From the NCBI GenBank assembly GCA_903929765.1, contig CAIYVX010000013.1, positions 88,391-152,390 on the forward strand: a stretch of 64,000 bases of DNA. Reading direction: 5' to 3'. The notes below the pieces were generated by a model. That model did not search any database and had not been told where the DNA came from. It worked only from the letters and a program-made list of their open reading frames with translations. The position numbers and the translations under genes were made by a program. Positions 14,668 to 23,720 of the stretch are shown here, in pieces (position 1 is the first letter of the stretch; the number at the start of each line of letters is the position of its first letter). Source of the DNA: an uncultured Planctomycetia bacterium. GTDB lineage: Bacteria; Planctomycetota; Phycisphaerae; FEN-1346; JAACEH01.

Positions 14668-17106
14668 TTACGGTCCCGATGGTTTAAGCTGTTGTCGGGC
14701 GGCGGACCAGTTGCGCCAGGCGAGGAGGGCCTGTTCGTTGTGGGCATGGTCGGCCTGGGGGCGGTAGAGGAAATCCTGTCCGGTGATTTTCATCAGGGCT
14801 TGGTTGGCGGCGCCGGTGAGTTCGAGATTGTTGATATCGAGGCGTTCGACGAGCGGGAGGATGAAGGATTCGTCGGGAGCGGCGGCCATGGCCCGGATGA
14901 CTTCGACCTGGGTGGCGGTGGTGGTGTCGGTGAGGAGGCGGACGAGTTCGTCGCGTCCGGCGGTCGAGCCGAGTCGGGCCAGGGCGGCGCCGAAGGCGAG
15001 GCGTCCGGAGATTTCGCGGGTGCGGAGGGCTTTTTCGAGGGCGGGCGCGGCGGAGTTGTCGCCGATTTCGCCCAAGGCCCAGGCGGCGGCATATTGCACG
15101 GCGGCGCGCTGGTCGTCGAGGGCGCGGATGAGATCGGGGACGGCTTTGCGGTCCTTGAGGCGGCCGAGGTAGAGGGCGGAGGATTGTCGGGCCTTGGCGT
15201 CGGGGAGCTTGAGTCCGGCGATGAGAGCGGGGGCCAGGTCGGGATCGCCCGCGGCGAGGAGTCGTTCGATGATCAGGCGGCGGACGATGGCGTCGGATTC
15301 GGCGGCGAGGGCGTCGTGGACGCGGCGGACGGCGGCAGCGGGCAGGCGGCGGTCTTTGGCGGCGCTGGAGAAGAGGATAGCGGCCTGGCGGCGCTGGGAG
15401 TCGTCGGGGAGGCGGAGGTTGCGGATGTCCATATAAAGCGGGTCGATGACGGGGAGGACTTCGTCGAGGATGGCGGCGACGACGGCTGGCGGGCGGTTGG
15501 CCAGGGCGGCTTCGAGGGCGGGGAGGGCGCGGTCTTTGAGGCGGACGAGGGCGGCGATGGCGAGTTGTCGGGTTTCGCCGCGCGGGAGGGCCAGGCCGTC
15601 GATGAGTTTTTCGATGTCGCGGTCGAGCTGGGATTGGGCGGAGGTAGATTGAGCGGTTATTGGCCTCAACCCCTCACCCGGCACTGACGTGCCACCCTCT
15701 CCCGAGGGAGAGGGGATTTTGTTCTGGTCGGCCCAGGCTTTGGCGCGGTCGAGGGCGGCTTGGTTTTTCCAGGCGGGTTGGTCGGGATCGAAATCGGGGA
15801 GCTTCTGTCCGGAGATTTCGACGAAGGAGTTGAGGGCGGCCTTGCGGATGGCGGCGGAGGAATCGGCGAGGAGATCGACGGCGATGGCGGCGCCGGCGGG
15901 TTGACCGATCTGGCCGACGGCGAGGGCGAGGGCCTGGCGGACGTTGGGGGCGTCGTCGCGGGTGCGGGCGGCGAGGACGGGGAGCGCGGCGGCGGACTTC
16001 AGGCGACCGAGGGCAGCGACGGCGGCTTCGCGGATCTGCCAGCGCGGAAGGTCGGTGGCCGATTCCAAGACGGAGATTTCAGCCAGTTTTTCGAGGGAAA
16101 TGACGGCCTGGCGCTGGACGTCGATGTCCTTGTCCTTGAGGGCCCGGGCCAGGAGTCGCGCTGCGTCGGGCGGGGCGGTTTCAGCGATGAGGCGGGCGGC
16201 TTCGAGGCGAACGTCGGGGTCGGCGTTGGCGAGGATGGCGTCGTAAGCGGGGGCGAGGAGGGCCGGGGCGGCAGTGGCCAGGGTGTGCATGGCGGCCAGG
16301 GTGATGCGCGGGTTGGGATGATCGAGTGCCGCCACGACGCCGCGCGGCATCTCGGGCAATTTCAGGGCCGGGACGGTTTCGAGGGCGGCGTGGAGGATCG
16401 CGGGGTCGTGATCGTCGAGGGCTTTGAGGGCGAGGTCGCGGAGGGTGGGCTGTTCGCTGGAACCGGCGGCGCGGATAATGGCGGTCATAACCTGGCGGAC
16501 GGGTTCGGCGGGCTTGGCGGCCTGATCGTAAAGGGCGACGAGTCGCGGCGCGTTGATGAGGCGAATATCGCGGTGATCCGCCATCAGGCGGACGAGAGCT
16601 TCTACGGCTTCGGCGCGAATGGGCGGGGGGAGCGAGTCGTCCTCGGCGGTTTCGTAAAGCACCCTCATGGCTGTCGGGAAGCCGAGGCGAGCCAGGGCAA
16701 CGGCGGCGTTGCGGCGGATGACGGGGTCGGTGGTTTTGGCGGCGACGGCCTCGCGGAGTTGCGGCTCGGCCTCCTGTCTGATGGCGACGAGTTCGTCGAT
16801 GGCGGCGCAGAGGTGGCGGTCGAATTCGCCTTTATAGAAGGAGCGTCGGCCGAGGCCGGGGTGCTTGGCTCTGATGGCGTCGGAATCTTCGCCGGGAGCG
16901 ATATGTTCGCTGGCAAGTTGGGCGATTAGGCGGGCGACTTTATCTTTCGTGGGGATCGGCAGGTCTTTGACAGGGAGGGCTTTGACCGGAATCATTGGGG
17001 GTTGGGCGGCGAGGGGTTTGTCGGGGGCGAACCAGGTGCAGCCGGCGGCGCAAAGGGCGAGGAGGAGCGCGGCGAAAAGGAGGAAGGTTGATCGGCGAAC
17101 GGGCAT
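14668..17106 (-). CDS. HEAT-repeat lipoprotein
   Basis: An 812-residue protein. It has a lipoprotein signal peptide (lipobox LCAAGC, Cys near residue 23) and an alanine-rich linker. Repeated helical hairpins of about 30 residues then fill most of the chain (for example PVIRRNAAVALARLGF, PDVRLEAARLIAET, PNVRQALALAVGQIG, AAVQYAAAWALGEIGD). Such HEAT solenoids usually bind other proteins; no catalytic motif is visible. It is probably anchored in an outer or cytoplasmic membrane facing the periplasm. Oddity: about residues 464-481 (KIPSPSGEGGTSVPGEGL) are not HEAT-like and are the translation of a repeat A inserted in frame at 15663-15715, between two HEAT blocks. Confidence 0.8.
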   Translation of the reverse strand: MPVRRSTFLLFAALLLALCAAGCTWFAPDKPLAAQPPMIPVKALPVKDLPIPTKDKVARLIAQLASEHIAPGEDSDAIRAKHPGLGRRSFYKGEFDRHLCAAIDELVAIRQEAEPQLREAVAAKTTDPVIRRNAAVALARLGFPTAMRVLYETAEDDSLPPPIRAEAVEALVRLMADHRDIRLINAPRLVALYDQAAKPAEPVRQVMTAIIRAAGSSEQPTLRDLALKALDDHDPAILHAALETVPALKLPEMPRGVVAALDHPNPRITLAAMHTLATAAPALLAPAYDAILANADPDVRLEAARLIAETAPPDAARLLARALKDKDIDVQRQAVISLEKLAEISVLESATDLPRWQIREAAVAALGRLKSAAALPVLAARTRDDAPNVRQALALAVGQIGQPAGAAIAVDLLADSSAAIRKAALNSFVEISGQKLPDFDPDQPAWKNQAALDRAKAWADQNKIPSPSGEGGTSVPGEGLRPITAQSTSAQSQLDRDIEKLIDGLALPRGETRQLAIAALVRLKDRALPALEAALANRPPAVVAAILDEVLPVIDPLYMDIRNLRLPDDSQRRQAAILFSSAAKDRRLPAAAVRRVHDALAAESDAIVRRLIIERLLAAGDPDLAPALIAGLKLPDAKARQSSALYLGRLKDRKAVPDLIRALDDQRAAVQYAAAWALGEIGDNSAAPALEKALRTREISGRLAFGAALARLGSTAGRDELVRLLTDTTTATQVEVIRAMAAAPDESFILPLVERLDINNLELTGAANQALMKITGQDFLYRPQADHAHNEQALLAWRNWSAARQQLKPSGP
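15663..15715 (+). repeat. Palindromic repeat A, copy 3 (inside the HEAT lipoprotein gene)
   Basis: GCCTCAACCCCTCACCC, then GGCACtgacGTGCC, then ACCCTCTCCCGAGGGAGAGGGG. It has the same order and orientation as copies 4 and 5 but lies antisense inside a minus-strand gene, keeping the frame open. Confidence 0.9.
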
Positions 17107-17244
17107 GGCGAGGGGTATCGTAGCCGCTTTGGGCGGCGGTGTCGAGAGGCGGGATATTGCACACGGGACGGCGCGGGTCTACAATCTGGAATCTTGGAAG
17201 TTCAAACACGGGTTCAACGGCCCCAGGCGGGCGGGAGGCTGGTG

Positions 17245-18324
17245 ATGGAGAAGGAACGGCTGGGATTTTTACAGGAACTGATGGCGGCCTGGTGCCCTTC
17301 GGGTTTTGAGGAAGAGGCCCAGGAAGTGGTGCGGCAGCGGCTGGCGGGGAAGTGCGACGAGGTGCGGACCGACGTGCACGGGAACGTCCTGGCGGGCGTG
17401 AACACCGGGGCGGCGCTGCGGGTGATGCTGGCGGGGCACGTGGACGAGATCGGGCTGATGATTACGCACATCGACGAACACGGGTACGCCTATTTTCAGG
17501 CGATCGGCGGGTTCGACACGAACGTACTCACCGGGCAGCGAGTGATTGTTCATACGGCGGCGGGTCCGGTGTTGGGGGTGATCGGGCGGAAGCCGATTCA
17601 CCTGCTGACCGATGAGGAACGCAAGGGCGCGCCGAAGATGGAAGACCTGTTCATCGACATCGGGGCGAAGAAGAAAAAAGATGCGGAAAAACATATCCGC
17701 GTGACCGATACGGCGACGATTGATGCGGACTTTAAGTTTTTGCTGAACGACTTGGTGGCGGCGCGGGCGTTTGACGACCGGATCGGGGCGTTTGTGGTGA
17801 CCGAGACGCTGATCGAGGTGGCGAAGCGGAAACCGAAGGTGGCCCTGTGGAGCGTTTCGACGGTGCAGGAAGAGGTGGGGCTGCGCGGGGCGCGGACGAG
17901 CGCCTACGGGATCGATCCGCATGTGGGGATCGCGGTGGACGTGGGCTTTGCGGCTGATTATCCGGGCGTGGACAAGAAAAAAACGGGCGACACGAAGATC
18001 GGCGGCGGGCCGATCCTGGGGCGAGGGCCGAACATCAACGAGGCGGTTTTCGCGGGACTGGAACGGACGGCGAAGGCGAAGAAGATTCCGTGGCAGATTC
18101 AGGCGGAGCCGCGCGCGACAGGAACGGACGCCAACATGATTCAGCTTAATCGCTCGGGCGTGGCGGCGGCGCTGGTGAGCGTGCCGAACCGGTACATGCA
18201 CTCGCCGAACGAGGTGGTGAGTTTGAAAGACGCGGACAACGTGATCGAGTTGCTGACGGAATATATCATGACGCTGCGGCCGACGGATACTTTTGTGCCG
18301 ATGGTGAAGCGGAAGAAGAAATAG
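17245..18324 (+). CDS. M42-family metallo-aminopeptidase / FrvX-like
   Basis: A 359-residue M42 peptidase. These are dinuclear-metal aminopeptidases that form large tetrahedral complexes in the cytoplasm; some are annotated as endoglucanases. Metal and catalytic residues are visible: His in LAGHVDEIGLM, Asp in AFDDRIGAF, the Glu pair in VQEEVGLRGA, Asp in VDVGFAADYPG and the C-terminal His in YMHSPNEVV. ATG 17245 is chosen with GGGAGG about 8 nt upstream; the frame is open to 17194, but those codons do not resemble the family. It is followed at 15 bp by a small membrane protein gene, probably co-transcribed. Confidence 0.92.
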   Translation: MEKERLGFLQELMAAWCPSGFEEEAQEVVRQRLAGKCDEVRTDVHGNVLAGVNTGAALRVMLAGHVDEIGLMITHIDEHGYAYFQAIGGFDTNVLTGQRVIVHTAAGPVLGVIGRKPIHLLTDEERKGAPKMEDLFIDIGAKKKKDAEKHIRVTDTATIDADFKFLLNDLVAARAFDDRIGAFVVTETLIEVAKRKPKVALWSVSTVQEEVGLRGARTSAYGIDPHVGIAVDVGFAADYPGVDKKKTGDTKIGGGPILGRGPNINEAVFAGLERTAKAKKIPWQIQAEPRATGTDANMIQLNRSGVAAALVSVPNRYMHSPNEVVSLKDADNVIELLTEYIMTLRPTDTFVPMVKRKKK

Positions 18325-18339
18325 GCGGCGGGACCTCAA

Positions 18340-18798
18340 ATGAATTGGGATATCATCGTGGTGCTGGCCTTTGGTGGTTTCTGCGCCGCCGCGGCGATGT
18401 ACTTCTGTTTCGTCTGGCTGAGTGCGACGCGTCCTGATTCCTGGCATCAGGTGACACTGCCCGAATACCCGCGCTCGGCTGAGGGCGCCGAGTCTTTTCG
18501 AGCTTTGCCGTTTGTCAGCGACCAGCCCTTGTGTAATATGACAGGCGGATGGGCGACGCTGATCATAACCAGCGACAAGCTAGCCCTCAGTACGCTATCC
18601 GGCAACTATGAATTCAAGCCCACGGAGGTCACGGTCGTGCTGTTCAAGACCTTCTTTCGCTCGGGCGTGCGCTTCGTGCATAAGCATCCGGGTTACATGT
18701 CCTACATTGCCCTTCATGGCTGGCAGACGGCCGAGGAGATTGGTCCGGCGCTCAAGGCTTACGGATACAACGTTGTTTCGGAAGCGAAGTGGAGGTAG
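18340..18798 (+). CDS. Membrane-anchored protein of unknown function
   Basis: A 152-residue protein I do not recognise. One N-terminal hydrophobic helix (about residues 5-27, DIIVVLAFGGFCAAAAMYFCFVW) is followed by a soluble domain. In that domain, GGWATLIITSDKLALSTLSGNYEF and TVVLFKTFFRSGVRFVHK look like a small beta-barrel or PH-like fold. This type of domain is often found in proteins that set membrane properties, but that is only an impression. It lies 15 bp after the M42 gene and before a 200-bp stretch packed with repeats. Confidence 0.6.
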   Translation: MNWDIIVVLAFGGFCAAAAMYFCFVWLSATRPDSWHQVTLPEYPRSAEGAESFRALPFVSDQPLCNMTGGWATLIITSDKLALSTLSGNYEFKPTEVTVVLFKTFFRSGVRFVHKHPGYMSYIALHGWQTAEEIGPALKAYGYNVVSEAKWR

Positions 18799-18835
18799 TA
18801 TTTCCCCTAGGCATATTTTCGTCTCGGCGACATAG

Positions 18836-18866
18836 CATGGCCACGCAAGCGTGGACCATGCCACCC
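18836..18866. repeat. Repeat E, copy 1
   Basis: CATGG-cCACG-caag-CGTGga-CCATG followed by CCACCC. The outer arms and the CCACCC tail are shared with 21792 and 25720; the inner stem differs. Confidence 0.8.
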
Positions 18867-18874
18867 AACGGATT

Positions 18875-18894
18875 GGTGCGTGCGAACACGCACC
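18875..18894. repeat. Repeat G, copy 1
   Basis: GGTGCGTG-cgaa-CACGCACC, a perfect 8-bp stem immediately after repeat E. A second copy with the same arms is at 58616-58635. Confidence 0.75.
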
Positions 18895-18934
18895 CTACAC
18901 ACGGGCGACCTTTGTGATCGGAACGAGCGAGGTA

Positions 18935-18987
18935 AAGAACACACTTTGGCTCCGACTAAAGTCGGAGCTTCAAAGTGTGGCACCCGG
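18935..18987 (+). repeat. 53-nt palindromic repeat C, copy 2
   Basis: AAGAACACACTTTGGCTCCG, then actaaagtcggagctt, then CAAAGTGTGGCACCCGG. It has perfect inner arms (CTCCGACT/AGTCGGAG) and outer arms CACACTTTG/CAAAGTGTG. It ends 14 bp before the start of the creatininase-like gene, next to its Shine-Dalgarno. Confidence 0.92.
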
Positions 18988-19001
18988 ATGGAGGAGTGAA
19001 C

Positions 19002-19844
19002 ATGGCGAAGAAAGCGAAAGTGCGTTTCGAGGAGATGTTGCCGCACGAGATTGCGGCGGCGCGGGCGAAGATGCCGGTGGCTTATCTGCCGCTCGGGGGG
19101 ATGGAGTGGCACGGGCGGCACAATTGCGTGGGGCTGGACGCGGTGAAGGCCCAGGCCATGTGCTGCCACTTCGCCGAGGCGGCGGGCGGGGTGGTTTTTC
19201 CGCCGCTCTATTACGGCGACGAGCGGGAGAAGCACAACATGGAGGCCTACGATGGGGCGGGGATCATCGCGGGCGATTACGGGCTGAGCAAGCGGAACTT
19301 TGCGCCGGGCCACATGCGCGGTTCTCCTTACGAGGAGAACACGGTGCACGAGGCGCTGATGATTATTCATATCCTGCATGAGATCGTGAGCTACGGGTTC
19401 GAGGTGATCGCCATCGGGGCGGGGCACTATCCGCTGCTGCCGACGGCGCGGGCGGCGTGCCAACTGTTCTACAAGGATCGCGGGCAGATCGCCTGGGCGT
19501 ATTGCGGGTTTGAACTGGTGCGGGACACGATTCCGAATTCGGGCGACCACGCGGGTCCGTGGGAGACGAGCCTGATGATGTACCTGCGGCCGGACCTGGT
19601 GGACCTGGAGAAGGCCGAGGGGCCGGAAGGTATGCCGGGGCTGCACGAGAAGGTGCGAGCCGAGGCGTCGGCGGAGTACGGGGCAAAGATTCTGGGGCTG
19701 ATGACGGAGAAAGTGACGGAGGTGAACGCGCGGCTGCTGGCGGCGATTCGAAATCCGGAAGAGACGATGTTCGACGTGCCGGTGAAGAGCATCTGCCGCG
19801 GGGCGCGGGCGATTGCGAAGCTGCGGGAGGAAGAGGGTCAGTGA
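19002..19844 (+). CDS. Creatininase-family amidohydrolase
   Basis: A 280-residue creatininase/MftE-type metal hydrolase. Members cleave amide bonds in cyclic or peptide substrates with two metal ions. Visible elements are PLGGMEWHGRHNCVGLDAV, with the Glu-x-His and Asp ligands, a GAGHYP block in place of the usual GHGGN, and the later ligand region NSGDHAGPWETSLMM. The substrate is unknown. The start ATG 19002 has GGAGGAG 5 nt upstream. The frame is open further upstream, but those codons run into repeat C. It is followed by a 216-bp spacer and then GH43. Confidence 0.85.
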   Translation: MAKKAKVRFEEMLPHEIAAARAKMPVAYLPLGGMEWHGRHNCVGLDAVKAQAMCCHFAEAAGGVVFPPLYYGDEREKHNMEAYDGAGIIAGDYGLSKRNFAPGHMRGSPYEENTVHEALMIIHILHEIVSYGFEVIAIGAGHYPLLPTARAACQLFYKDRGQIAWAYCGFELVRDTIPNSGDHAGPWETSLMMYLRPDLVDLEKAEGPEGMPGLHEKVRAEASAEYGAKILGLMTEKVTEVNARLLAAIRNPEETMFDVPVKSICRGARAIAKLREEEGQ

Positions 19845-20006
19845 TGGGCGATACCGTCATTCGGCTGGAGGGCGTCAACGTTGAGTGTTGGGGTTCGGCG
19901 GCCGCCGATTGGCGAGGGCACTTGGCGTGGCTTTGGGGGGTGGCGTGGCAAAGGTTGTTCAGGAGCGGGCGAGCGGATAGGATTTGATGGCAGCACCGTT
20001 GCTTGT

Positions 20007-20028
20007 GTCGGTCCAGAGAGCGACCTAC
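20007..20028. repeat. Repeat D-like hairpin, copy 5
   Basis: GTCGGTccagagAGCGACCTAC, an imperfect hairpin resembling repeat D (GGTCGG...CCGACCTAC). It lies in the 19845-20060 spacer, which holds no gene. Confidence 0.45.
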
Positions 20029-20060
20029 AGGGGAAGGCTTGGGAAAGAGGTTCAATACGT

Positions 20061-21713
20061 ATGAGCGAAATTATTCGTAATCCGATCCTGCCGGGGTTTC
20101 ATCCGGATCCGTCGATTTGCCGCGTCGGGGCTGATTATTACCTCGCAAACTCGACGTTTCAGTGGTGGCCGGGGGTGGGAATTTCGCACTCGCGCGACCT
20201 GGTACGCTGGGAACTGGTCGGGTACGCCCTGACGCGGACCTCGCAACTGGACATGGCGCGGACGGTCGATTCCACGGGCATCTGGGCGCCGTGCCTCAGC
20301 TACAACGCGCGGGAAAAACTTTTCTATCTTATCTACACCAACACCAACCAACACCTCCTCCGCATGCCGTTCGAGGCGCCCAACTACCTGGTTACGGCGC
20401 GCGACGTGCGCGGCCCGTGGTCGGAGCCGGTCCTGCTGAATCGCAGCGGCTTCGATCCGTCCCTGTTCCACGATGAGGACGGGCGGGCCTGGCTGGTCAA
20501 CATGGTCATGGACGACCGTCCGGGCCACAACTTCTTCTCCGGCATCCTGCTCCAGGAATATTCCAGGAAAGAGCGGCGGCTGGTCGGGCCGATTCGCAAC
20601 ATCTTCCGCGGCACCGCGCTGGGGTTCACCGAAGGGCCGCACCTGTTCAAGCGCGGGCGGTGGTATTACCTGATCGTGGCCGAGGGCGGCACCGGGTACG
20701 CGCACGCCATGACGATGGCCCGGTCGCGGCGGCTCGGGGGGCCTTACGAAATCCATCCGCACAATCCGATCATGACGGCCTGGAACACCGACCTGCCACT
20801 GCAGAAGGCCGGGCACGGACAACTGGTCGAGACGGCCGAGGGCGAGTGGTACGGCGCGTTTCTGTGCGGCCGGCCGCGCCACGGACAGTTCTGCATCCTG
20901 GGGCGCGAGACGGCCCTGGAGCGCGGCGCGTGGCGCGAGGACGAGTGGTTTTATTTTGATAGCCCAAACCCGCGGCTGGAGGTGCCCGGGCCCAAGCTGG
21001 CGGCGCCCGCGGTCGCGGTCCGCAAGGTCGCTCGAGGAGCAAAAAAGACAGCCCGGCCTTACCAATTCGGCCAGGCGGCGCAGCGGGACGATTTCGACGC
21101 CCGCACCCTGGGGCTGGAATGGAACACGCCGCGCGAACCACTGGGCGACAAGGCTTCGCTGGCCGCCCGGCCGGGATGGTTGCGGCTCTATGGGCAACCG
21201 CTGAATATCGAGAGCAACCGCGGGCAGGCCTTTGTCGCCCGGCGGATCGAGGATCATGGCTTCGAGGCGGCGACGCTCATGGAGTTCAAGCCGGCGTCGG
21301 ACCTGGTGATCGGCGGCCAGCAGGAAGCGGGACTCGTCTGTTTCTACAGCCACACCAACTATCTTTGGTTGCGGGTTACCCAGGACGAGACGCTTGGGCC
21401 GATTCTGGAATTGATGCGGCGCTCGGGCCCGGAGCTTACTGTCGAAGGCCGCATTCCGGTCCGGGGCTGGAGGCGGTTCCACCTGCGGGTGACGGCCCGG
21501 AACGACCGCTATCAGTTCGCCGCCGGCCGCGACGGAAAGAAGTGGATCGAAGTGGGGCCGGCCCAGGACGGTACGCTGCTCTCCGACGAATCGTCGGACC
21601 GGTTCGGGTTCAGCTTCACGGGGGCGTTCGTGGGGCTGGTCGCGCGTGACATGACCGGGGGACGACGGTCGGCGGATTTTGATTGGTTCGACTATCGGCG
21701 GGTTGGGGAGTAA
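20061..21713 (+). CDS. Glycoside hydrolase family 43 (beta-xylosidase / arabinofuranosidase type)
   Basis: A 550-residue GH43 enzyme. The five-bladed propeller begins IIRNPILPGFHPDPSICRVG. The three catalytic acids fall in order at D16 (PGFHPDPS), D132 (GFDPSLFHDEDG) and E191 (GFTEGPHLFKRG). A C-terminal beta-sandwich (about residues 340-548, QRDDFDARTLGLEWNTPR onward) matches the GH43 C2-type accessory domain of beta-1,4-xylosidases. It removes terminal xylose or arabinose from plant or algal polysaccharide fragments. There is no signal peptide, so it acts on imported oligosaccharides. The start ATG 20061 is set by alignment, with AAAGAGG 10 nt upstream. Confidence 0.93.
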   Translation: MSEIIRNPILPGFHPDPSICRVGADYYLANSTFQWWPGVGISHSRDLVRWELVGYALTRTSQLDMARTVDSTGIWAPCLSYNAREKLFYLIYTNTNQHLLRMPFEAPNYLVTARDVRGPWSEPVLLNRSGFDPSLFHDEDGRAWLVNMVMDDRPGHNFFSGILLQEYSRKERRLVGPIRNIFRGTALGFTEGPHLFKRGRWYYLIVAEGGTGYAHAMTMARSRRLGGPYEIHPHNPIMTAWNTDLPLQKAGHGQLVETAEGEWYGAFLCGRPRHGQFCILGRETALERGAWREDEWFYFDSPNPRLEVPGPKLAAPAVAVRKVARGAKKTARPYQFGQAAQRDDFDARTLGLEWNTPREPLGDKASLAARPGWLRLYGQPLNIESNRGQAFVARRIEDHGFEAATLMEFKPASDLVIGGQQEAGLVCFYSHTNYLWLRVTQDETLGPILELMRRSGPELTVEGRIPVRGWRRFHLRVTARNDRYQFAAGRDGKKWIEVGPAQDGTLLSDESSDRFGFSFTGAFVGLVARDMTGGRRSADFDWFDYRRVGE

Positions 21714-21741
21714 ACTGGGCGGCGGAAACGGCAAATCCAAG

Positions 21742-21785
21742 CGGAAAACGGCATTTAATTTTGTCGGGCCAGGGCCAGACCGACC
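21742..21785. repeat. Repeat D, copy 2, with shared leader
   Basis: GCGGAAAACGGCATTTAATT, then GTCGGGCCagGGCCAGACCGACC. The leader is shared with 14620-14635. Confidence 0.75.
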
Positions 21786-21791
21786 TTTCTG

Positions 21792-21822
21792 CATGACCAC
21801 GCAAGAGTGGACCATGCCACCC
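21792..21822. repeat. Repeat E, copy 2
   Basis: CATGaCCAC-gcaaga-GTGGaCCATG then CCACCC. It directly follows repeat D copy 2 in the 117-bp gap between the convergent GH43 and GH20 genes. Confidence 0.8.
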
Positions 21823-21830
21823 AATCATTA

Positions 21831-23720
21831 TTATTTGGCGGCGCGGCGCCAGCGGCGGAGGGCGGCTTGGAAGCGGGCGAGGGGCCAGGCGAGTTCACTC
21901 GGGCGGTTGCGGAGGAGCCAGAGGTGGCGGAAGAGGGGGAGGAGGGCGGCGGTGGAGTCGGCGGCGGCGCGGTAGTGGCGGCGGGCCTGTTCGGGGCGGC
22001 CCAGAAGGGCGAGGAGGCGGGCGGTGACGGCGGCGCCTTTGGCGAGGGTGAGTCGGGAGAGGGTGGAATATTCGGCGGCGGCGAGGGCGGCGGGGCCGTC
22101 GAGGCGGTTGGCGAGTTGGTCGGCGAGGCGGCAGGCTTCGAGGAGGCGGTCCTGGAACTGGAGTTGGCGGCCGAGGAGTTCTTTTGGGGTGGTTTTCAAT
22201 AAATTGAAATCGATATTACGTTCGTCGCCGAAGCCGGTGAAGATGCCGCCGCCGTAGGGTCGGTCGGGGACTTCGGCGAGGGTGATGATTTTTTCGGCTT
22301 CGCCGGAGCGGTCGCCGAGGACATGGAGCGGCCAGCGGCGGGCGATGGTGGATTCGTCGGCGCGGGCGTGTGACCAGGCGTGATCGGCGCCGGAGGCGAA
22401 GCCGGGCAAGGCGGTGGCGAGAAGGTTGTAATGTCCGCCGTCGCCCCATTCGGTGTTGAGGAGTCCGACGGCGCCGAAGCGGCGGCCAGAGGCGGCGAAG
22501 TCGCGGATGTTGGCGCGCATTACCGAGGTACGCGGCATAAATGATCCCCAGTTGTTGACGCCGGGGCAGACGACGAGGTCGTGGCCGGAGTCGCGGATGG
22601 CGCGGCTATGGTCGATGAGCCATTCCTGAGCGCGGTCCTGGACGTACCACCAATTCAAAAACATCACGTCGCGCGGGATGGCTCGGGCGGCGTCGGGGTG
22701 GTGCTTGAGGATGTCGGCCCAGATCATGAGGCGCTTGCCGTGACGGCTGGTGAGGCGGTGGATCCCCTTGATGAAGTCGGCGAAGAGGCGGCCGGAGCCG
22801 ACGCGAGCGGCGCGGGCGGCGCTCTTGCCCTGGCCGAGGTCCCAGACTTCGTCGCAACAGGCGTTGAAATAGCTGGAGGAGAATTGCGGGAGAAGTTCGT
22901 CGTACAATTCCGACAGCAATTTCAGGCTCGCCGGGTTGGTGGGGTCGAGGGAGCAGCCGGTGCGGGGATTGGAGCGCGAACCGGCGAGCGAGTTGGGCGT
23001 GGTGTTGGCCAGGTGGCGGTACGGTGGCTTGGAGAGGAGGCGTTCGAGGTGGCCGAAGCTGGCCTGGCTGGGGATGAAGTCGACGCCGTGATCGCGGCAA
23101 AAGGCGTCGAGTTCGAGAATGTCTTCGGCGGTGAGGGGGTCGGTGTCTTCCCAGATTTGCGGGTGGCGCTCGTAGCGGAAGGGGTATTCCATGTAGAGCG
23201 AGAAGGTGTTGACCTTGAGGTGGGCGAGGAGTTCGATGAGGTACTTCAGCGTTTCGACCGTCGGGATGCGGCCGCGCGAGATGTCGTGGTAAACGCCGCG
23301 CAGGGAAAGGTCGGGCCAGTCGGCGATTTCGAGTGCGGGGAGAATTTTGCCGAACTGGCGAACGAGTTGGCGAAGGGTCTGGAGGCCGTAATAGAGGCCG
23401 CGCGAGGTGCGGGCGAGGATTTCGACGCCGGCTGGTTTAATCGTGAGGCGATAAGCTTCGTCTCCGCCGCGAACGTTAGCGAAGCGGAGGGCGACGGCGT
23501 TTGGCGGGGCGATGTCGGCGTTGGCGGCGCGGCGGGCGCTGGCGGTTTCGAGTTTCATGGCGGCGAGGTCGGCGGCGAGTTGGCGGGCGGCGACGAGTTC
23601 CTGGCGGCCGACGCCTGGCGGGAGGCTGAGCGGGAGGCCGGGCGGGAGGGCGAAGCGGCCGGGGCGGCGGCGGAGGCGTTGGGGTTGGGGGAGGAGGAGG
23701 ATGGGGGTTCGGGAAGTCAT
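21831..23720 (-). CDS. Glycoside hydrolase family 20-like beta-N-acetylhexosaminidase
   Basis: A 629-residue GH20-type enzyme. The N-terminal alpha/beta domain (about 1-120) ends at GLYYGLQTLRQLVRQ, typical of GH20b. A TIM barrel follows: LRGVYHDISRGRIPTVETLKYLIELLAHLKVNTFSLYMEYPF, the catalytic Asp-Glu pair at D290-E291 (FNACCDEVWDLG) and later NWWYVQD and LLNTEWGDGGHYN. Such enzymes remove terminal GlcNAc or GalNAc by substrate-assisted catalysis. No signal peptide is visible. It overlaps the upstream STAS gene by 4 bp, an odd partner that suggests operon assembly by chance or regulatory coupling. Confidence 0.85.
   Translation of the reverse strand: MTSRTPILLLPQPQRLRRRPGRFALPPGLPLSLPPGVGRQELVAARQLAADLAAMKLETASARRAANADIAPPNAVALRFANVRGGDEAYRLTIKPAGVEILARTSRGLYYGLQTLRQLVRQFGKILPALEIADWPDLSLRGVYHDISRGRIPTVETLKYLIELLAHLKVNTFSLYMEYPFRYERHPQIWEDTDPLTAEDILELDAFCRDHGVDFIPSQASFGHLERLLSKPPYRHLANTTPNSLAGSRSNPRTGCSLDPTNPASLKLLSELYDELLPQFSSSYFNACCDEVWDLGQGKSAARAARVGSGRLFADFIKGIHRLTSRHGKRLMIWADILKHHPDAARAIPRDVMFLNWWYVQDRAQEWLIDHSRAIRDSGHDLVVCPGVNNWGSFMPRTSVMRANIRDFAASGRRFGAVGLLNTEWGDGGHYNLLATALPGFASGADHAWSHARADESTIARRWPLHVLGDRSGEAEKIITLAEVPDRPYGGGIFTGFGDERNIDFNLLKTTPKELLGRQLQFQDRLLEACRLADQLANRLDGPAALAAAEYSTLSRLTLAKGAAVTARLLALLGRPEQARRHYRAAADSTAALLPLFRHLWLLRNRPSELAWPLARFQAALRRWRRAAK

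Noticed and set aside
18851..19381. Frame reading through repeats E and C into the creatininase-like gene
   Set aside because: The start lies in a repeat and the rest is in the wrong frame of a well-supported enzyme; it only shows that the repeat C peptide recurs.
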